Assembly: GCA_007123775.1 (NCBI GenBank)
Contig: SLGK01000289.1
Location: 1-49,645, forward strand
Source of the DNA: Anaerolineae bacterium
GTDB lineage: Bacteria > Chloroflexota > Anaerolineae > Promineifilales > Promineifilaceae
Length of the DNA: 49,645 bases
Direction of reading: 5' to 3'
Shown: positions 8,305-16,618 of the stretch, piece after piece
Layout: every line of letters starts with the position of its first letter
Position numbering within the stretch: the stretch's first letter is position 1
Made by a program: the position numbers and the translations under genes
Notes under the pieces: generated by a model
Seen by the model: only the letters and a program-made list of their open reading frames with translations
The model's database searches: none
What the model was told of the DNA's origin: nothing

Positions 8305-9153
8305 ATGGCCCTCAAAGGGAACCTGCGCGATTTTTCTACAACCCAGCTACTCAATCTGATTAACCTTGCCCGCAAAACAGGCACGTTGACCATCCAGGGC
8401 GACGAGGTTGCCCGCATGGCTTTTCGTGAAGGCAAGCTGATCTATGCCCAAATGGGCAGCAACAGCAATCACCTGGCCCAAATGTTGCACCATGCCGGTA
8501 AACTGTCGCAAGAACAGGCCAAGATTATTCAAACACGCGCCAAAGGCACCAATAACAAGCAGCTTGGTCACCTGCTTATTCAAGCAGGCTACGTGACCAA
8601 TAGCGATGTTATTCAAAGCGTGCGCCAGTACATTCTGGACGTCGTTTACAAGCTGTTCACGTGGGGTGATGGCCTGTTCCGTTTTGAAGCTAACGAACTG
8701 CCGACGCCCGAACATATAACGATACCCATTGATCTGGAAAGCGTGATCATGGAGGGTAGTCGTCGTCTCAAAGAATGGGAAATCTTACAGGACGAACTGC
8801 CTGACCTGAATGTCTCGCTTCGTTTTGCCGACCAGCCTGACGCACGCCTACGCAACATCAATCTCACTGTTGAAGAGTGGCGCGTTATCTCTTTTGTCAA
8901 TCCACGTAATTCGATACGTCAGATTGCCCGCGCCAACAACTTAAGCGATTTTGAGATTAGAAGAATTGTTTACGGCATGTTACAGGCAGGCCTGGTCGAA
9001 TTTGTCGACCAACCCAAGCCCACACCAGCGCCGCAGAAAGAGACGACGGCCGAGAAGCCAGCGCGTGCTTCCAAAAAGAGTACAGAAGAGCAATCGCCAG
9101 CGCAAAAACGCTCCGTTGTTATCCGCCTGATAGAACGCATTCGTGGTCTATAG
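8305..9153 (+). CDS. DUF4388 domain-containing signalling protein
   Basis: 282 residues. The N-terminal 110 residues (FSTTQLLNLINLARKTGTL, then an FREGKLIYA strand) are a DUF4388/PatA-N type domain, often joined to response regulators or next to small GTPases in gliding and filamentous bacteria. Residues about 190-240 resemble a winged-helix segment (IRQIARANNLSDFEIRRIV). The last 45 residues are a Lys/Glu/Pro-rich basic tail. It opens a set with the MglA-like GTPase 55 bases downstream and response regulators further on, which suggests polarity or motility control. No catalytic residues are apparent, so a scaffold or adaptor role is inferred. Confidence 0.75.
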   Translation: MALKGNLRDFSTTQLLNLINLARKTGTLTIQGDEVARMAFREGKLIYAQMGSNSNHLAQMLHHAGKLSQEQAKIIQTRAKGTNNKQLGHLLIQAGYVTNSDVIQSVRQYILDVVYKLFTWGDGLFRFEANELPTPEHITIPIDLESVIMEGSRRLKEWEILQDELPDLNVSLRFADQPDARLRNINLTVEEWRVISFVNPRNSIRQIARANNLSDFEIRRIVYGMLQAGLVEFVDQPKPTPAPQKETTAEKPARASKKSTEEQSPAQKRSVVIRLIERIRGL

Positions 9154-9208
9154 GGATACAAAGTTGACTGAGTATCCGGGCCAAACTCCAAGCTGAAGGT
9201 ACAAGCCC

Positions 9209-9751
9209 ATGCAAGCTGTCAAAATGGTCATTACTGGCCCCTTTTCTGCGGGTAAAACGGTATTTATTGGCGCCGTTAGCGAGATCGATGTCGTGTCTAC
9301 CGAACGCAGAATCTCAAGCATTGCCGAACAGGTCAAAGAGACGACAACGGTAGCCATGGATTTCGGCCGTATTACGGTGGATAATGACCTGGTGCTGTAC
9401 TTGTTTGGCACACCAGGCCAGCGGCGTTTCGATTTCATGTGGGACATTTTGTCTCAGGGCATGTTGGGCTTCGTGGTCATGGTCGATAGCACCAAGCCCG
9501 AAACCTTTCGCGAAGCCAAACGTATCCTGGAAACGTTCGAAAGCTATGCTTCAACACCCTACGTCGTTGCGGCCAACAAACAAGACCTTAACGATGCCTG
9601 GGAACCGGAAGATATCCGCATCATTTTGCGCCTTAAGCCAGATGTCAAAGTCTTGCCCTGCGTTGCGTCTGATAAAGAAAGCGTCAAACAGGTACTATTA
9701 GAGTTGCTTTACTCCATTTTGGAAGAAATCGATCAAGGTAGCACCGGTTAG
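9209..9751 (+). CDS. Small Ras-like GTPase (MglA/Arf-like bacterial family)
   Basis: 180 residues, the size of a single G domain. P-loop GPFSAGKT (10-17), a switch I region with TTTVAMDFG (46-53), switch II GTPGQRRF (67-74) and the guanine-specificity motif NKQD (123-126) are visible. The Thr-rich stretch before MDFG and the GTPGQ motif place it with bacterial MglA/Rup-type small GTPases that act as polarity or complex-assembly switches. No separate roadblock (MglB-type) GAP is seen in the window. A GAAGG SD lies before the ATG. The adjacent DUF4388 protein is the most likely partner. Confidence 0.88.
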   Translation: MQAVKMVITGPFSAGKTVFIGAVSEIDVVSTERRISSIAEQVKETTTVAMDFGRITVDNDLVLYLFGTPGQRRFDFMWDILSQGMLGFVVMVDSTKPETFREAKRILETFESYASTPYVVAANKQDLNDAWEPEDIRIILRLKPDVKVLPCVASDKESVKQVLLELLYSILEEIDQGSTG

Positions 9752-9912
9752 GCCCAGATAGGCGAGCATCTTAATCTAAACACTCCTTTAACGCCCTGTT
9801 TACATCTCCTTTACACGCTTTTCATGGCTAACAAAAAAGGTTGATGTTACCATCGCCCACACTGCATGTTGATAGACACGGTCTGTTATGCAGCGAAGGC
9901 TTTGAGGTCAGC

Positions 9913-10710
9913 GTGAGTTCTATTGTTACAGAGCAGGGCATCCTTCACTATGAATCAATTGGCCGGGGATCACCGGTCATTTTACTTCATGGCTGGATTA
10001 ACTCATGGGACGTCTGGCGTGACTCAATGATTGCCCTCGGCTACGAAGGCAATCATCGTGTTTATGCCCTTGACTTTTGGGGTTTTGGGGATTCGGCCAA
10101 AGGTATTACCAACCCTTCTGACACATTTCAAATTGTAAGCTATGTTGAGATGGTCCATCAGTTCATGACGTCTCTTGGCATACAAGAAGCCCCAATCTTT
10201 GGCCACTCAATGGGTGGTACAGTTGCCTTACAGATGGCCCTTAGCTATCCTGAACGTGTAACTAAGGTAGCCGTTGTTGGTTCACCTATCATTGGTTCCT
10301 CCCTTAATCTGTTCTTACAACTTGCTGGTTATGGTATGATCGCCAAACTGGTCTGGCGTTACCCCTTCATGTTAAACATGGTCATGCGTATCTTGCTGGC
10401 GGGCGATTCGCAGAAAGTGCGCCAGATGATATCACGAGACGTGCAGCGGACGACGCTTGAATCCTTCTTTCGCAGTATCGGCGATTTGCGCCAGACAGAT
10501 TTGCGTGATCGGTTGCCAACCTTGAAGCAACCGACGTTAGGCATTTATGGCGTTAATGACAATATTGTTTCCCCACGAAATGCCGGGTTGCTCAAAGATG
10601 GTATTCAAACCTCCCAGGTGGCTATGATGAAAAAGTCCCGCCATTTTCCCATGAGCGATGAACCGGAGGCGTTTGTCAACACCCTTTCTTATTTCCTGGA
10701 TAAGGCATAA
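9913..10710 (+). CDS. Alpha/beta hydrolase (intact catalytic triad)
   Basis: About 265 residues. HGW oxyanion region (26-28), nucleophile elbow FGHSMGG with Ser99, an acid in YGVNDNI and the terminal His in SRHFPM complete a Ser-Asp-His triad. It is a paralogue of the protein at 13663: both begin with an I-x-(N/Q)G-x-L-I/L-HYE pattern and share GRG-P-HGW and DFWGFGDS-like stretches. That alignment argues for the GTG at 9913, preceded by GAGGT, although TTG 9841 or ATG 9844 would add 24 or 23 residues. The substrate is unknown; the mix of a lid helix and the HGW motif is typical of esterase or C-C hydrolase relatives. Confidence 0.8.
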   Translation: MSSIVTEQGILHYESIGRGSPVILLHGWINSWDVWRDSMIALGYEGNHRVYALDFWGFGDSAKGITNPSDTFQIVSYVEMVHQFMTSLGIQEAPIFGHSMGGTVALQMALSYPERVTKVAVVGSPIIGSSLNLFLQLAGYGMIAKLVWRYPFMLNMVMRILLAGDSQKVRQMISRDVQRTTLESFFRSIGDLRQTDLRDRLPTLKQPTLGIYGVNDNIVSPRNAGLLKDGIQTSQVAMMKKSRHFPMSDEPEAFVNTLSYFLDKA

Positions 10711-10753
10711 GAGCGGTTTGTTGCCGGTCATTTGCACACATTAAGGTTCCTCT

Positions 10754-12040
10754 ATGCGCCGAGTTATTCTAAATGATACGAACCATATCAGCCCGTTTAA
10801 CGAACCGGCGCGCGACCTACGGGTACAGAACAAGCCGCTCTGGTTGTGGCAGCGCGATCTGTTAGCTCCCTACGTTCTGGAAGAGCGCGAATATCTAAAT
10901 TGGCGTGTAGCTCACACGGTTGAAAAAGAGCCAATTGAATCCCTGGTACATCGCGATAATCTCTTTTTCAATGAAGCGCTCATTGCGGAGTTTGTGACGC
11001 GGGCCAGGCAGGGTAAGCAGCCGGTGCGTCTGGCCTTTCGCGCTGACGATCCGGCTGTAGTTGCCCATGTACGGCCGTTATCCTTCTCTCTGCTAGTAAA
11101 AGAAGATTTGCTACTGGCTGATATGTGGTATTTGCCGGAGGGTGTGGCGCAGAGCGTCGTGGCCAGGCCGCTGGTGGTTGACATGGAGGCTCGTGAGCGC
11201 GGCTTCTACCACATTCCGCCCTACATGGCCACCGAATTTGGCGATCTGGTTTATCAACTGCCCCGCAAGGCGTTTGTGCTTATTGAAAACTGGGTGCATT
11301 TGTTTGTGGCTGACATCTTATTTGGGGTATTTGCTCGTGGGGTCAACACTGAGGATCGGGCTGCAACCGACTGGCGCTATAAGCTGAAAATTCTGTACCG
11401 CGCCCTACTGGAACAAAAGCATTTGTTATCCAATTCAGAACTGGTGCGGGTAGGCAGGAATGTCAGTATTGACCCTACGGCCGTTATTCATGGCATGACG
11501 ACAATTGGGGACAACGTAACCATTGGGCCGGGTGCCGTGATTGATAACTGCATTATTGGCAACAACGTCAACGTGTCACAAGGTTGCCAACTGATGCTGA
11601 GCGTGGTCAGCGATGGTTGTTTTTTGCCCTTTCGGGCGTCGCTTTTCATGACCACGCTGATGGAAAACACGATGGTGGCCCAGAATAGCTGCCTGCAATT
11701 GTGTGTGGTTGGGCGCGATTCATTTATTGGCGCGGGCACAACGTTTACCGATTTTAATCTGTTGGGTGGACCGCTACGGGCTGTTGTCAACGGTCAGGAA
11801 AGCAAACTGGCGGAAACGAATCAGTTGGTGCTGGGTGGTTGTGTTGGCCATCACTGCCGCTTGAGTTCGGGCTTGATTATCTACCCGGCCCGTACCATTG
11901 AATCAGACGTGGTGGTGTTGTCTTCACCGGAACGCCAGCACATTACGAAAAATGTCTACTATGAAGACAGTGATCATCATCAGCATAGCGACCGTTATAC
12001 CTATCCCCGATTGTATCCACGACAGCAAAACCAGTCGTAA
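10754..12040 (+). CDS. Left-handed beta-helix (hexapeptide repeat) protein with an unusual N-terminal domain
   Basis: 428 residues. From about 235 to 400 there are runs of isoleucine-patch hexapeptides (VSIDPTAVIHG, TTIGDNVTIGPGAVIDN, CIIGNNVNVSQG), the hallmark of a left-handed parallel beta-helix as in GlmU or LpxA. The first 230 residues do not show the nucleotidyltransferase signature LAGGxGTRM, so this is not a normal GlmU or sugar-nucleotide pyrophosphorylase. The His-rich end (DHHQHSDRY) is notable. An acyl- or acetyltransferase role is possible, but the catalytic His cannot be assigned, and a structural role is also possible. It sits between the hydrolase and the response regulator genes. 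Confidence 0.65.
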   Translation: MRRVILNDTNHISPFNEPARDLRVQNKPLWLWQRDLLAPYVLEEREYLNWRVAHTVEKEPIESLVHRDNLFFNEALIAEFVTRARQGKQPVRLAFRADDPAVVAHVRPLSFSLLVKEDLLLADMWYLPEGVAQSVVARPLVVDMEARERGFYHIPPYMATEFGDLVYQLPRKAFVLIENWVHLFVADILFGVFARGVNTEDRAATDWRYKLKILYRALLEQKHLLSNSELVRVGRNVSIDPTAVIHGMTTIGDNVTIGPGAVIDNCIIGNNVNVSQGCQLMLSVVSDGCFLPFRASLFMTTLMENTMVAQNSCLQLCVVGRDSFIGAGTTFTDFNLLGGPLRAVVNGQESKLAETNQLVLGGCVGHHCRLSSGLIIYPARTIESDVVVLSSPERQHITKNVYYEDSDHHQHSDRYTYPRLYPRQQNQS

Positions 12041-12099
12041 GTGAGACACAAGTCGGACTTATTAGCTATCCCCAACGGTCCATTGGATACAGGATAAGA

Positions 12100-12128
12100 T
12101 TGTCACAAATTCTGACAATTGATAAAAT
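12100..12128 (+). promoter_or_regulatory. Promoter of the response-regulator genes
   Basis: TTGTCA (12100-12105), 17-base spacer, TAAAAT (12123-12128), each five of six to consensus. It lies in the 273-base gap before the REC-GGDEF gene and implies a leader of about 180 bases. I see no other gene or strong terminator in that gap. Confidence 0.6.
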
Positions 12129-12313
12129 CGCAGGTAAGCATGGTTTCAAGTTTGGTGGCCTTCATTGCGTTGAGCAATGTGATTGCCGTCACGATGGCCA
12201 GCGTAGAGACGCATTGTCAGACCCGTCATCCTGCCAGTGCTTTTCAACCATTGTATAAAACCATAACAACTATTCTAAACCAAGTTGTACGTAGCCAGCC
12301 GAGGTAGAAGCTT

Positions 12314-13204
12314 ATGAGCAACGGCCGAATTTTGGTAGTAGAGGACGATTTTGATATTTCCAACATGCTGCGCATCTTTTTTACCGGTCAAGGGTACCAG
12401 GTAGAAGTAGCAGCCCGGGGCGATGAGGCGTTGGAACAATGCCGGCACAAACTGCCAGACCTTATCGTGCTGGACATTATGCTGCCCGACATGAACGGGT
12501 ACGACGTCTGCACCCAACTGAGAACGACGACCCGCACCAGTCACATTCCCATTATCTTTCTAACCCAGAAAGACGACCGAAGTGACCGCATTGCCGGGTT
12601 AGAGCGAGGTGCCGACGACTATATTACCAAGCCTTTCGATATCGAAGAGCTAAAATTACGCGTGCGTAATGCCATTCGTTACCATCTAAGCAAAAATCAG
12701 ACCAATCCCGTGACCGGTTTGCCTAGTGGTCGGCTTATCGAAGACCAACTGCGCGAGCTAATGCGTAGTGACGGTTGGGGGCTTATCCAGATTGGCATCG
12801 ATCATTTCGACAAGTTTACCGATGCTTACGGCTTCGTCGCCGGGGACGAGGTGTTACGCTATGCCACCATGATGCTCAATGAAGTGGTTGACCAGTATGG
12901 CACCCTGGACGACTTTATTGGCCACGCCAGCAATGAATCCTTTGTTGTGGTGACCAGGAGTGAAGATTTATCTGACCTTGTCAAGGAACTGCGTCAACGC
13001 TTTGATGAAGGCGTGCAGTCCCATTACAATTTTATGGACCGTGAACAGGGTCAGGTGACTCTACCAGATGGTTCTACTGGACCATTGATGTGTTTATCTA
13101 TGGGCGTCGTTTCCGATAAGACGCATCGGTTTACGGATATACGTGAAATTACTGAGACTGCTGCGGAAATGCGTCGCCATGATCAGTCGCAACGCGGCAG
13201 CTAG
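12314..13204 (+). CDS. Response regulator: receiver domain plus degenerate GGDEF domain
   Basis: 296 residues. Residues 1-120 are a CheY-like receiver with the acidic pair (ED at 10-11), phospho-acceptor D54 in VLDIMLPDMNG and the conserved Lys in YITKPFD. After a short linker, residues about 135-290 have the shape of a diguanylate cyclase domain (NPVTGLPSGRLIEDQL resembles the usual D-x-LT-GL-N/PNR start). At the active-site position, however, the sequence reads ASNESF instead of GGDEF, so cyclic-di-GMP synthesis is unlikely; it may bind nucleotide or act as a phosphorylation-controlled scaffold. No histidine kinase is encoded nearby. SD GAGGTAG precedes ATG. Confidence 0.85.
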   Translation: MSNGRILVVEDDFDISNMLRIFFTGQGYQVEVAARGDEALEQCRHKLPDLIVLDIMLPDMNGYDVCTQLRTTTRTSHIPIIFLTQKDDRSDRIAGLERGADDYITKPFDIEELKLRVRNAIRYHLSKNQTNPVTGLPSGRLIEDQLRELMRSDGWGLIQIGIDHFDKFTDAYGFVAGDEVLRYATMMLNEVVDQYGTLDDFIGHASNESFVVVTRSEDLSDLVKELRQRFDEGVQSHYNFMDREQGQVTLPDGSTGPLMCLSMGVVSDKTHRFTDIREITETAAEMRRHDQSQRGS

Positions 13205-13246
13205 TTGCTTGTTACGCCGCGGCGCAGGAGAAGATGGGTAAAACTG

Positions 13247-13618
13247 ATGGCAAACATCCTTATTGCTGAAGACGACCAGGATATCCGTGAGCTAATTGTC
13301 TTAACGCTGCAATTCAACGGTTTTGATGTTGAGGCAGTGGAAGACGGGGTTGCTGCTTTGGAAAAGGCTATTAACACACCCTTTGACCTGATTCTACTGG
13401 ACGTACGAATGCCGCGCATGACTGGTTATGATGCCTGCCGACGCCTTAAAGAAATGGAGCATACTCGTGATATACCCATTGTTTTTATATCGGCAAAAGG
13501 CCAGGAAGCGGAAGTGCAGACTGGTATGGAGGCCGGGGCCGCAGCCTATATTTTGAAGCCGTTTGCCCCGGACGATTTAATAGACACTATCAACGACCTA
13601 TTAGCCCGTCGTGCTTAG
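13247..13618 (+). CDS. Single-domain response regulator (CheY-like)
   Basis: 123 residues, just one receiver domain: acidic pair EDD (8-10), phospho-acceptor D52 in LLDVRMPRMTG, Thr/Ser position in VFISAKG and the Lys in YILKPFAPDD. No output domain, so it works through protein contacts or a phosphorelay. An upstream in-frame TTG (13205) would add a basic, unlikely N-terminus; ATG 13247 begins exactly at the receiver fold. It follows the REC-GGDEF gene closely and probably belongs to the same transcript, with the DUF4388 protein and GTPase as plausible targets. Confidence 0.85.
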   Translation: MANILIAEDDQDIRELIVLTLQFNGFDVEAVEDGVAALEKAINTPFDLILLDVRMPRMTGYDACRRLKEMEHTRDIPIVFISAKGQEAEVQTGMEAGAAAYILKPFAPDDLIDTINDLLARRA

Positions 13619-13662
13619 AAACTTACGCAAGGTTTGCCGATTGCCACTAACTGACCACTGAA

Positions 13663-14454
13663 ATGTCCATTACAACCATAGGCAACCATCTTATACATTA
13701 CGAAGTTGTAGGACGCGGACAGCCGATCATTTTTATTCATGGCTGGTTGGGTTCGTGGCGCTATTGGTGGCCTTCGATGCAAGACATGTCGCTCCACCAT
13801 CGCTCGTTCGCGCTCGATTTATGGGGATTCGGCGATTCAAGTAAGTCTCCGGAACTGTACTCATTATCCCATTATACGGAAATGCTGGATCAATTTATGG
13901 AGAGATTGGGCGTCTCCACACCGGTGACGTTGGTTGGTCACGCTCTGGGCGCGGTGGTTGGGCTACTTTATACCTTGCAGAAGCCTCAATCGGTTGCCAA
14001 GCTGGTTACTGTCTCGTTGCCTATTCACCACGGTAGCTTGAACGAGCGACTGCTGAAAGATGATCCTGATACGATAATCAATCGGGTAATCGGCCGTAAC
14101 AACAGCTTTATGGAAATAGATAGCGAATTGCGTAAGACAGATCCATTGGCGATGAATCAACTGGCACAAGAAGTCAGTCAGCGTAACTTTGCCGATAATC
14201 TGATTCGCGCTGAACGGCCGCTTTTGATGATATTTGGTGAACAAGACCCGCTGATTCAGCCACCTGCCGGTGATTATGATCATCTGCAAGAAAACGGCCG
14301 TAATCGCTTTTACGTTGGGCTTGAGAACTGCAACCATTTCCCCATGCTGCAAGAGACGGCTAAATTTAACCGGCTGCTGCTCGATTTTTCTCTGGCCGGT
14401 GATGACCTGACCAGGCTAGAACCAAAAGAATATTGGTACCGGCGCACGCGCTAG
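13663..14454 (+). CDS. Alpha/beta hydrolase homologue lacking the nucleophilic serine (putative pseudoenzyme)
   Basis: 263 residues with the full alpha/beta hydrolase fold: HGW (26-28), LDLWGFGDSS (51-60), a lid region, an acid in FGEQDPL and the terminal His in CNHFPM. The nucleophile elbow reads VGHALGA, so residue 94 is Ala (codon GCT) where the paralogue at 9913 has Ser. Without Ser, Cys or Asp there, normal hydrolysis is not expected. The frame is intact and the other motifs are well kept, which argues for selection on some other function, for example ligand binding or signalling, as in plant receptor homologues of this fold. It follows the receiver gene by about 45 bases. Confidence 0.82.
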   Translation: MSITTIGNHLIHYEVVGRGQPIIFIHGWLGSWRYWWPSMQDMSLHHRSFALDLWGFGDSSKSPELYSLSHYTEMLDQFMERLGVSTPVTLVGHALGAVVGLLYTLQKPQSVAKLVTVSLPIHHGSLNERLLKDDPDTIINRVIGRNNSFMEIDSELRKTDPLAMNQLAQEVSQRNFADNLIRAERPLLMIFGEQDPLIQPPAGDYDHLQENGRNRFYVGLENCNHFPMLQETAKFNRLLLDFSLAGDDLTRLEPKEYWYRRTR

Positions 14455-14482
14455 GCAAAGGCAAAAGTTAGAAGGCAGACGG

Positions 14483-15706
14483 ATGAAGTGGGTATGGCTG
14501 GTTTCTTTTTGGCTTTTGCTGAGCCTGGTGCTGGGGCTTTTGGCGTGTAGTCAACCCGCAGCCGACCTGACGCCCACCGCAGTCGCTGAACTGATTACGC
14601 CAACGGCCGAACCAACTGTCCCACCAACTGCCACAGCTACTGCTACGTTGACAGCGACGCCAACGGCCGTTCCGCCGACCGTTACCCCAACCAACACCCC
14701 CACACCCCGGCCCACGGCCACAGCCGAACCGGCAACGGCCGTTGTCTCCCCAGTGGCCACTATCCCTGGTCAAATCGGCCCCATTTTCCCCGATAACATC
14801 AACCCGCTTACCGGCTTGCCCATCCGCGACGCCATGCGCCAGCAACGGCCGTTAGCCATCAAAGTCTCCAACGCCCCAGCCATCGTGCGCCCGCAGAACG
14901 GTCTCAACAGCGCCGACCTCCTCTTTGAGCATCTGTCTGAAGGAGGATTGACCCGGTTTACGGCCGTTTACTACAGCCAACTCCCTGAACGAGTCGGTTC
15001 GATACGCAGCGGCCGTTTCATCGACCTGGAAATCCCCCGCATGTACGATGCCGCCTTCGCTTATTCCGGCGCGGTTGGCCCGCTGCGCCTCATGTTCCGC
15101 GACAGCGACTTTTTCGACCGCATCGTTTCGCCCGACTTTGGCCACGGCGGCTTCTTCCGCATACCCAACCCCGACCGCGCCTTTGAGCATACCCTGTTCA
15201 CCAATCCGGCCGACCTGCGCTTCATCCTCGATCAGCGCGGCGAGAACAGGCCGCCCCAGATGCAGAATGGCATGGTGTTCCACCCGGATCCGCCGCCAGA
15301 TGGCAGCCCGGCCCGCCGCCTGGAGATAGCTTATCATGGGACCAACGTGTATTGGTGGTATGACAACGGCCGTTATCTACGTTGGACCAACGGCGAACGC
15401 CACACGGACGCCAACACTGGCGAGCAACTCAGTTTCAAGAATATCGCCGTCGTTGCCGCCCACCATCAAGTGACGGACATTTTGGAGAGTCCGGGTAGTT
15501 TTTCTATTCAGATTCAGATTTGGGGTGAAGGCCCGGTTTCCCTGTTCCGTGACGGCCAACGTTACGACGGCCGTTGGCGGCGCTACGATCCCGATGAGAT
15601 GCTCACTTTTTATGACCTTGATGGCCACCCGCTGCCTCTGGCACCGGGCAACAGTGTGATCCAATTGGTTCCTCTCGGCTTCGACCGCTTGTTCGTGGAA
15701 CCGTGA
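14483..15706 (+). CDS. DUF3048 domain-containing lipoprotein
   Basis: 407 residues. A lipoprotein signal peptide ends in the lipobox LGLLAC at about 22, followed by a 70-residue Thr/Pro/Ala-rich linker and then DUF3048 (from NPLTGLPI at about 111 through KVSNAP, PQNGLNSADLLFE, RVGSIRSGR). This family includes Bacillus YerB; its biochemical activity is not settled, and a cell-envelope role is usual. Four or more ACGGCCGT palindromes fall in the first 550 bases of the gene. It lies 28 bases after the hydrolase homologue but belongs to a different functional group. Confidence 0.85.
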   Translation: MKWVWLVSFWLLLSLVLGLLACSQPAADLTPTAVAELITPTAEPTVPPTATATATLTATPTAVPPTVTPTNTPTPRPTATAEPATAVVSPVATIPGQIGPIFPDNINPLTGLPIRDAMRQQRPLAIKVSNAPAIVRPQNGLNSADLLFEHLSEGGLTRFTAVYYSQLPERVGSIRSGRFIDLEIPRMYDAAFAYSGAVGPLRLMFRDSDFFDRIVSPDFGHGGFFRIPNPDRAFEHTLFTNPADLRFILDQRGENRPPQMQNGMVFHPDPPPDGSPARRLEIAYHGTNVYWWYDNGRYLRWTNGERHTDANTGEQLSFKNIAVVAAHHQVTDILESPGSFSIQIQIWGEGPVSLFRDGQRYDGRWRRYDPDEMLTFYDLDGHPLPLAPGNSVIQLVPLGFDRLFVEP

Positions 15707-15727
15707 CCGAAAAAAACAACGGACAAA

Positions 15728-16579
15728 ATGAATCATCAATACATCAAAACCAATGACATTAGCTTGCATGTAGTGCAGGCCGGCCCGGTGGACGGGCCAT
15801 TAGTAATTTTGCTGCACGGCTTCCCGGAGTTCTGGTACGGCTGGCGACAGCAAATTGCGGCATTGACCGAGGCGGGTTATCGCGTCTGGGTTCCTGACCA
15901 GCGGGGCTACAATTTGAGTGACAAGCCGGCTGGTCTGGAGAACTACACGCTGGACCTGCTGGCTAAGGATGTGGTGGGTTTGATTGAGCCGGCGGGGGAA
16001 GAAACGGCCGTTGTCGTGGGTCATGATTGGGGGGCAAACGTTGCCTGGTGGCTGGCCGCCAAACACCCCGAACGGCTCTCCAAAATGGTGGCGCTGAACG
16101 TCCCCCATTGGGCGGTGATGGCCCGCCAACTGCGCCAAAACAAAGCGCAGCGGCGCAAAAGCTGGTACATCTTCTTCTTCCAACTGCCCTGGCTGCCGGA
16201 AGCCCTGTTGCGGCGCAACAACTGGGCCTTAGCGGCGCGGGCGCTGCAAGAGAGCAGCCGGCCCGGCACCTTTTCAGCCGCAGATTTGGAGAAGTACCGC
16301 CAGGCCTGGTCGCAGTCGGGGGCTATGACCGGCATGATCAACTGGTATCGGGCCGTCATACGCCGGCAGCCTACCCAAAGACCCGACTCGCGCATCCGTG
16401 TACCTACGCTGCTGATCTGGGGGGCGCAAGACAGATTTCTGGGTCAGGAGCTGGCGCAGCCGAGTGTGGATTTGTGTGAAAACGGCCGTTTGGCCCTCGT
16501 CCCCGAAGCCAGCCATTGGGTGCAGCATGAAGAGCCAGAGCAAGTCAACCAGTTGCTGCTCGATTTCTTGAAAAGCTAA
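15728..16579 (+). CDS. Alpha/beta hydrolase with Asp nucleophile (epoxide hydrolase-like)
   Basis: 283 residues. HGFPEFWYGWR (30-40) is the classic oxyanion/HGxP segment of soluble epoxide hydrolases, and the elbow VGHDWGA places Asp100 as nucleophile, as in epoxide hydrolases and haloalkane dehalogenases. An acid in WGAQDRFL and a His in EASHWVQHEEP complete the triad. The HGFP pattern and overall length favour epoxide hydrolase over dehalogenase. The cytoplasmic enzyme would add water to an epoxide through an ester intermediate; the natural substrate is unknown. It ends 39 bases before the convergent topoisomerase gene. Confidence 0.85.
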   Translation: MNHQYIKTNDISLHVVQAGPVDGPLVILLHGFPEFWYGWRQQIAALTEAGYRVWVPDQRGYNLSDKPAGLENYTLDLLAKDVVGLIEPAGEETAVVVGHDWGANVAWWLAAKHPERLSKMVALNVPHWAVMARQLRQNKAQRRKSWYIFFFQLPWLPEALLRRNNWALAARALQESSRPGTFSAADLEKYRQAWSQSGAMTGMINWYRAVIRRQPTQRPDSRIRVPTLLIWGAQDRFLGQELAQPSVDLCENGRLALVPEASHWVQHEEPEQVNQLLLDFLKS

Positions 16580-16618
16580 GAATCTGTTCTATCCGTTTCA
16601 TCCGTGGCTAAAACAATG

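Noticed and set aside
12119..12307. 62-codon plus-strand frame in the leader of the REC-GGDEF gene
   Set aside because: It starts with TTG within the promoter itself, has no SD and no recognisable features.
15728..16579. Haloalkane dehalogenase
   Set aside because: The Asp nucleophile fits both, but HGFPEFWYGWR is the epoxide hydrolase pattern; halide-binding residues could not be confirmed.
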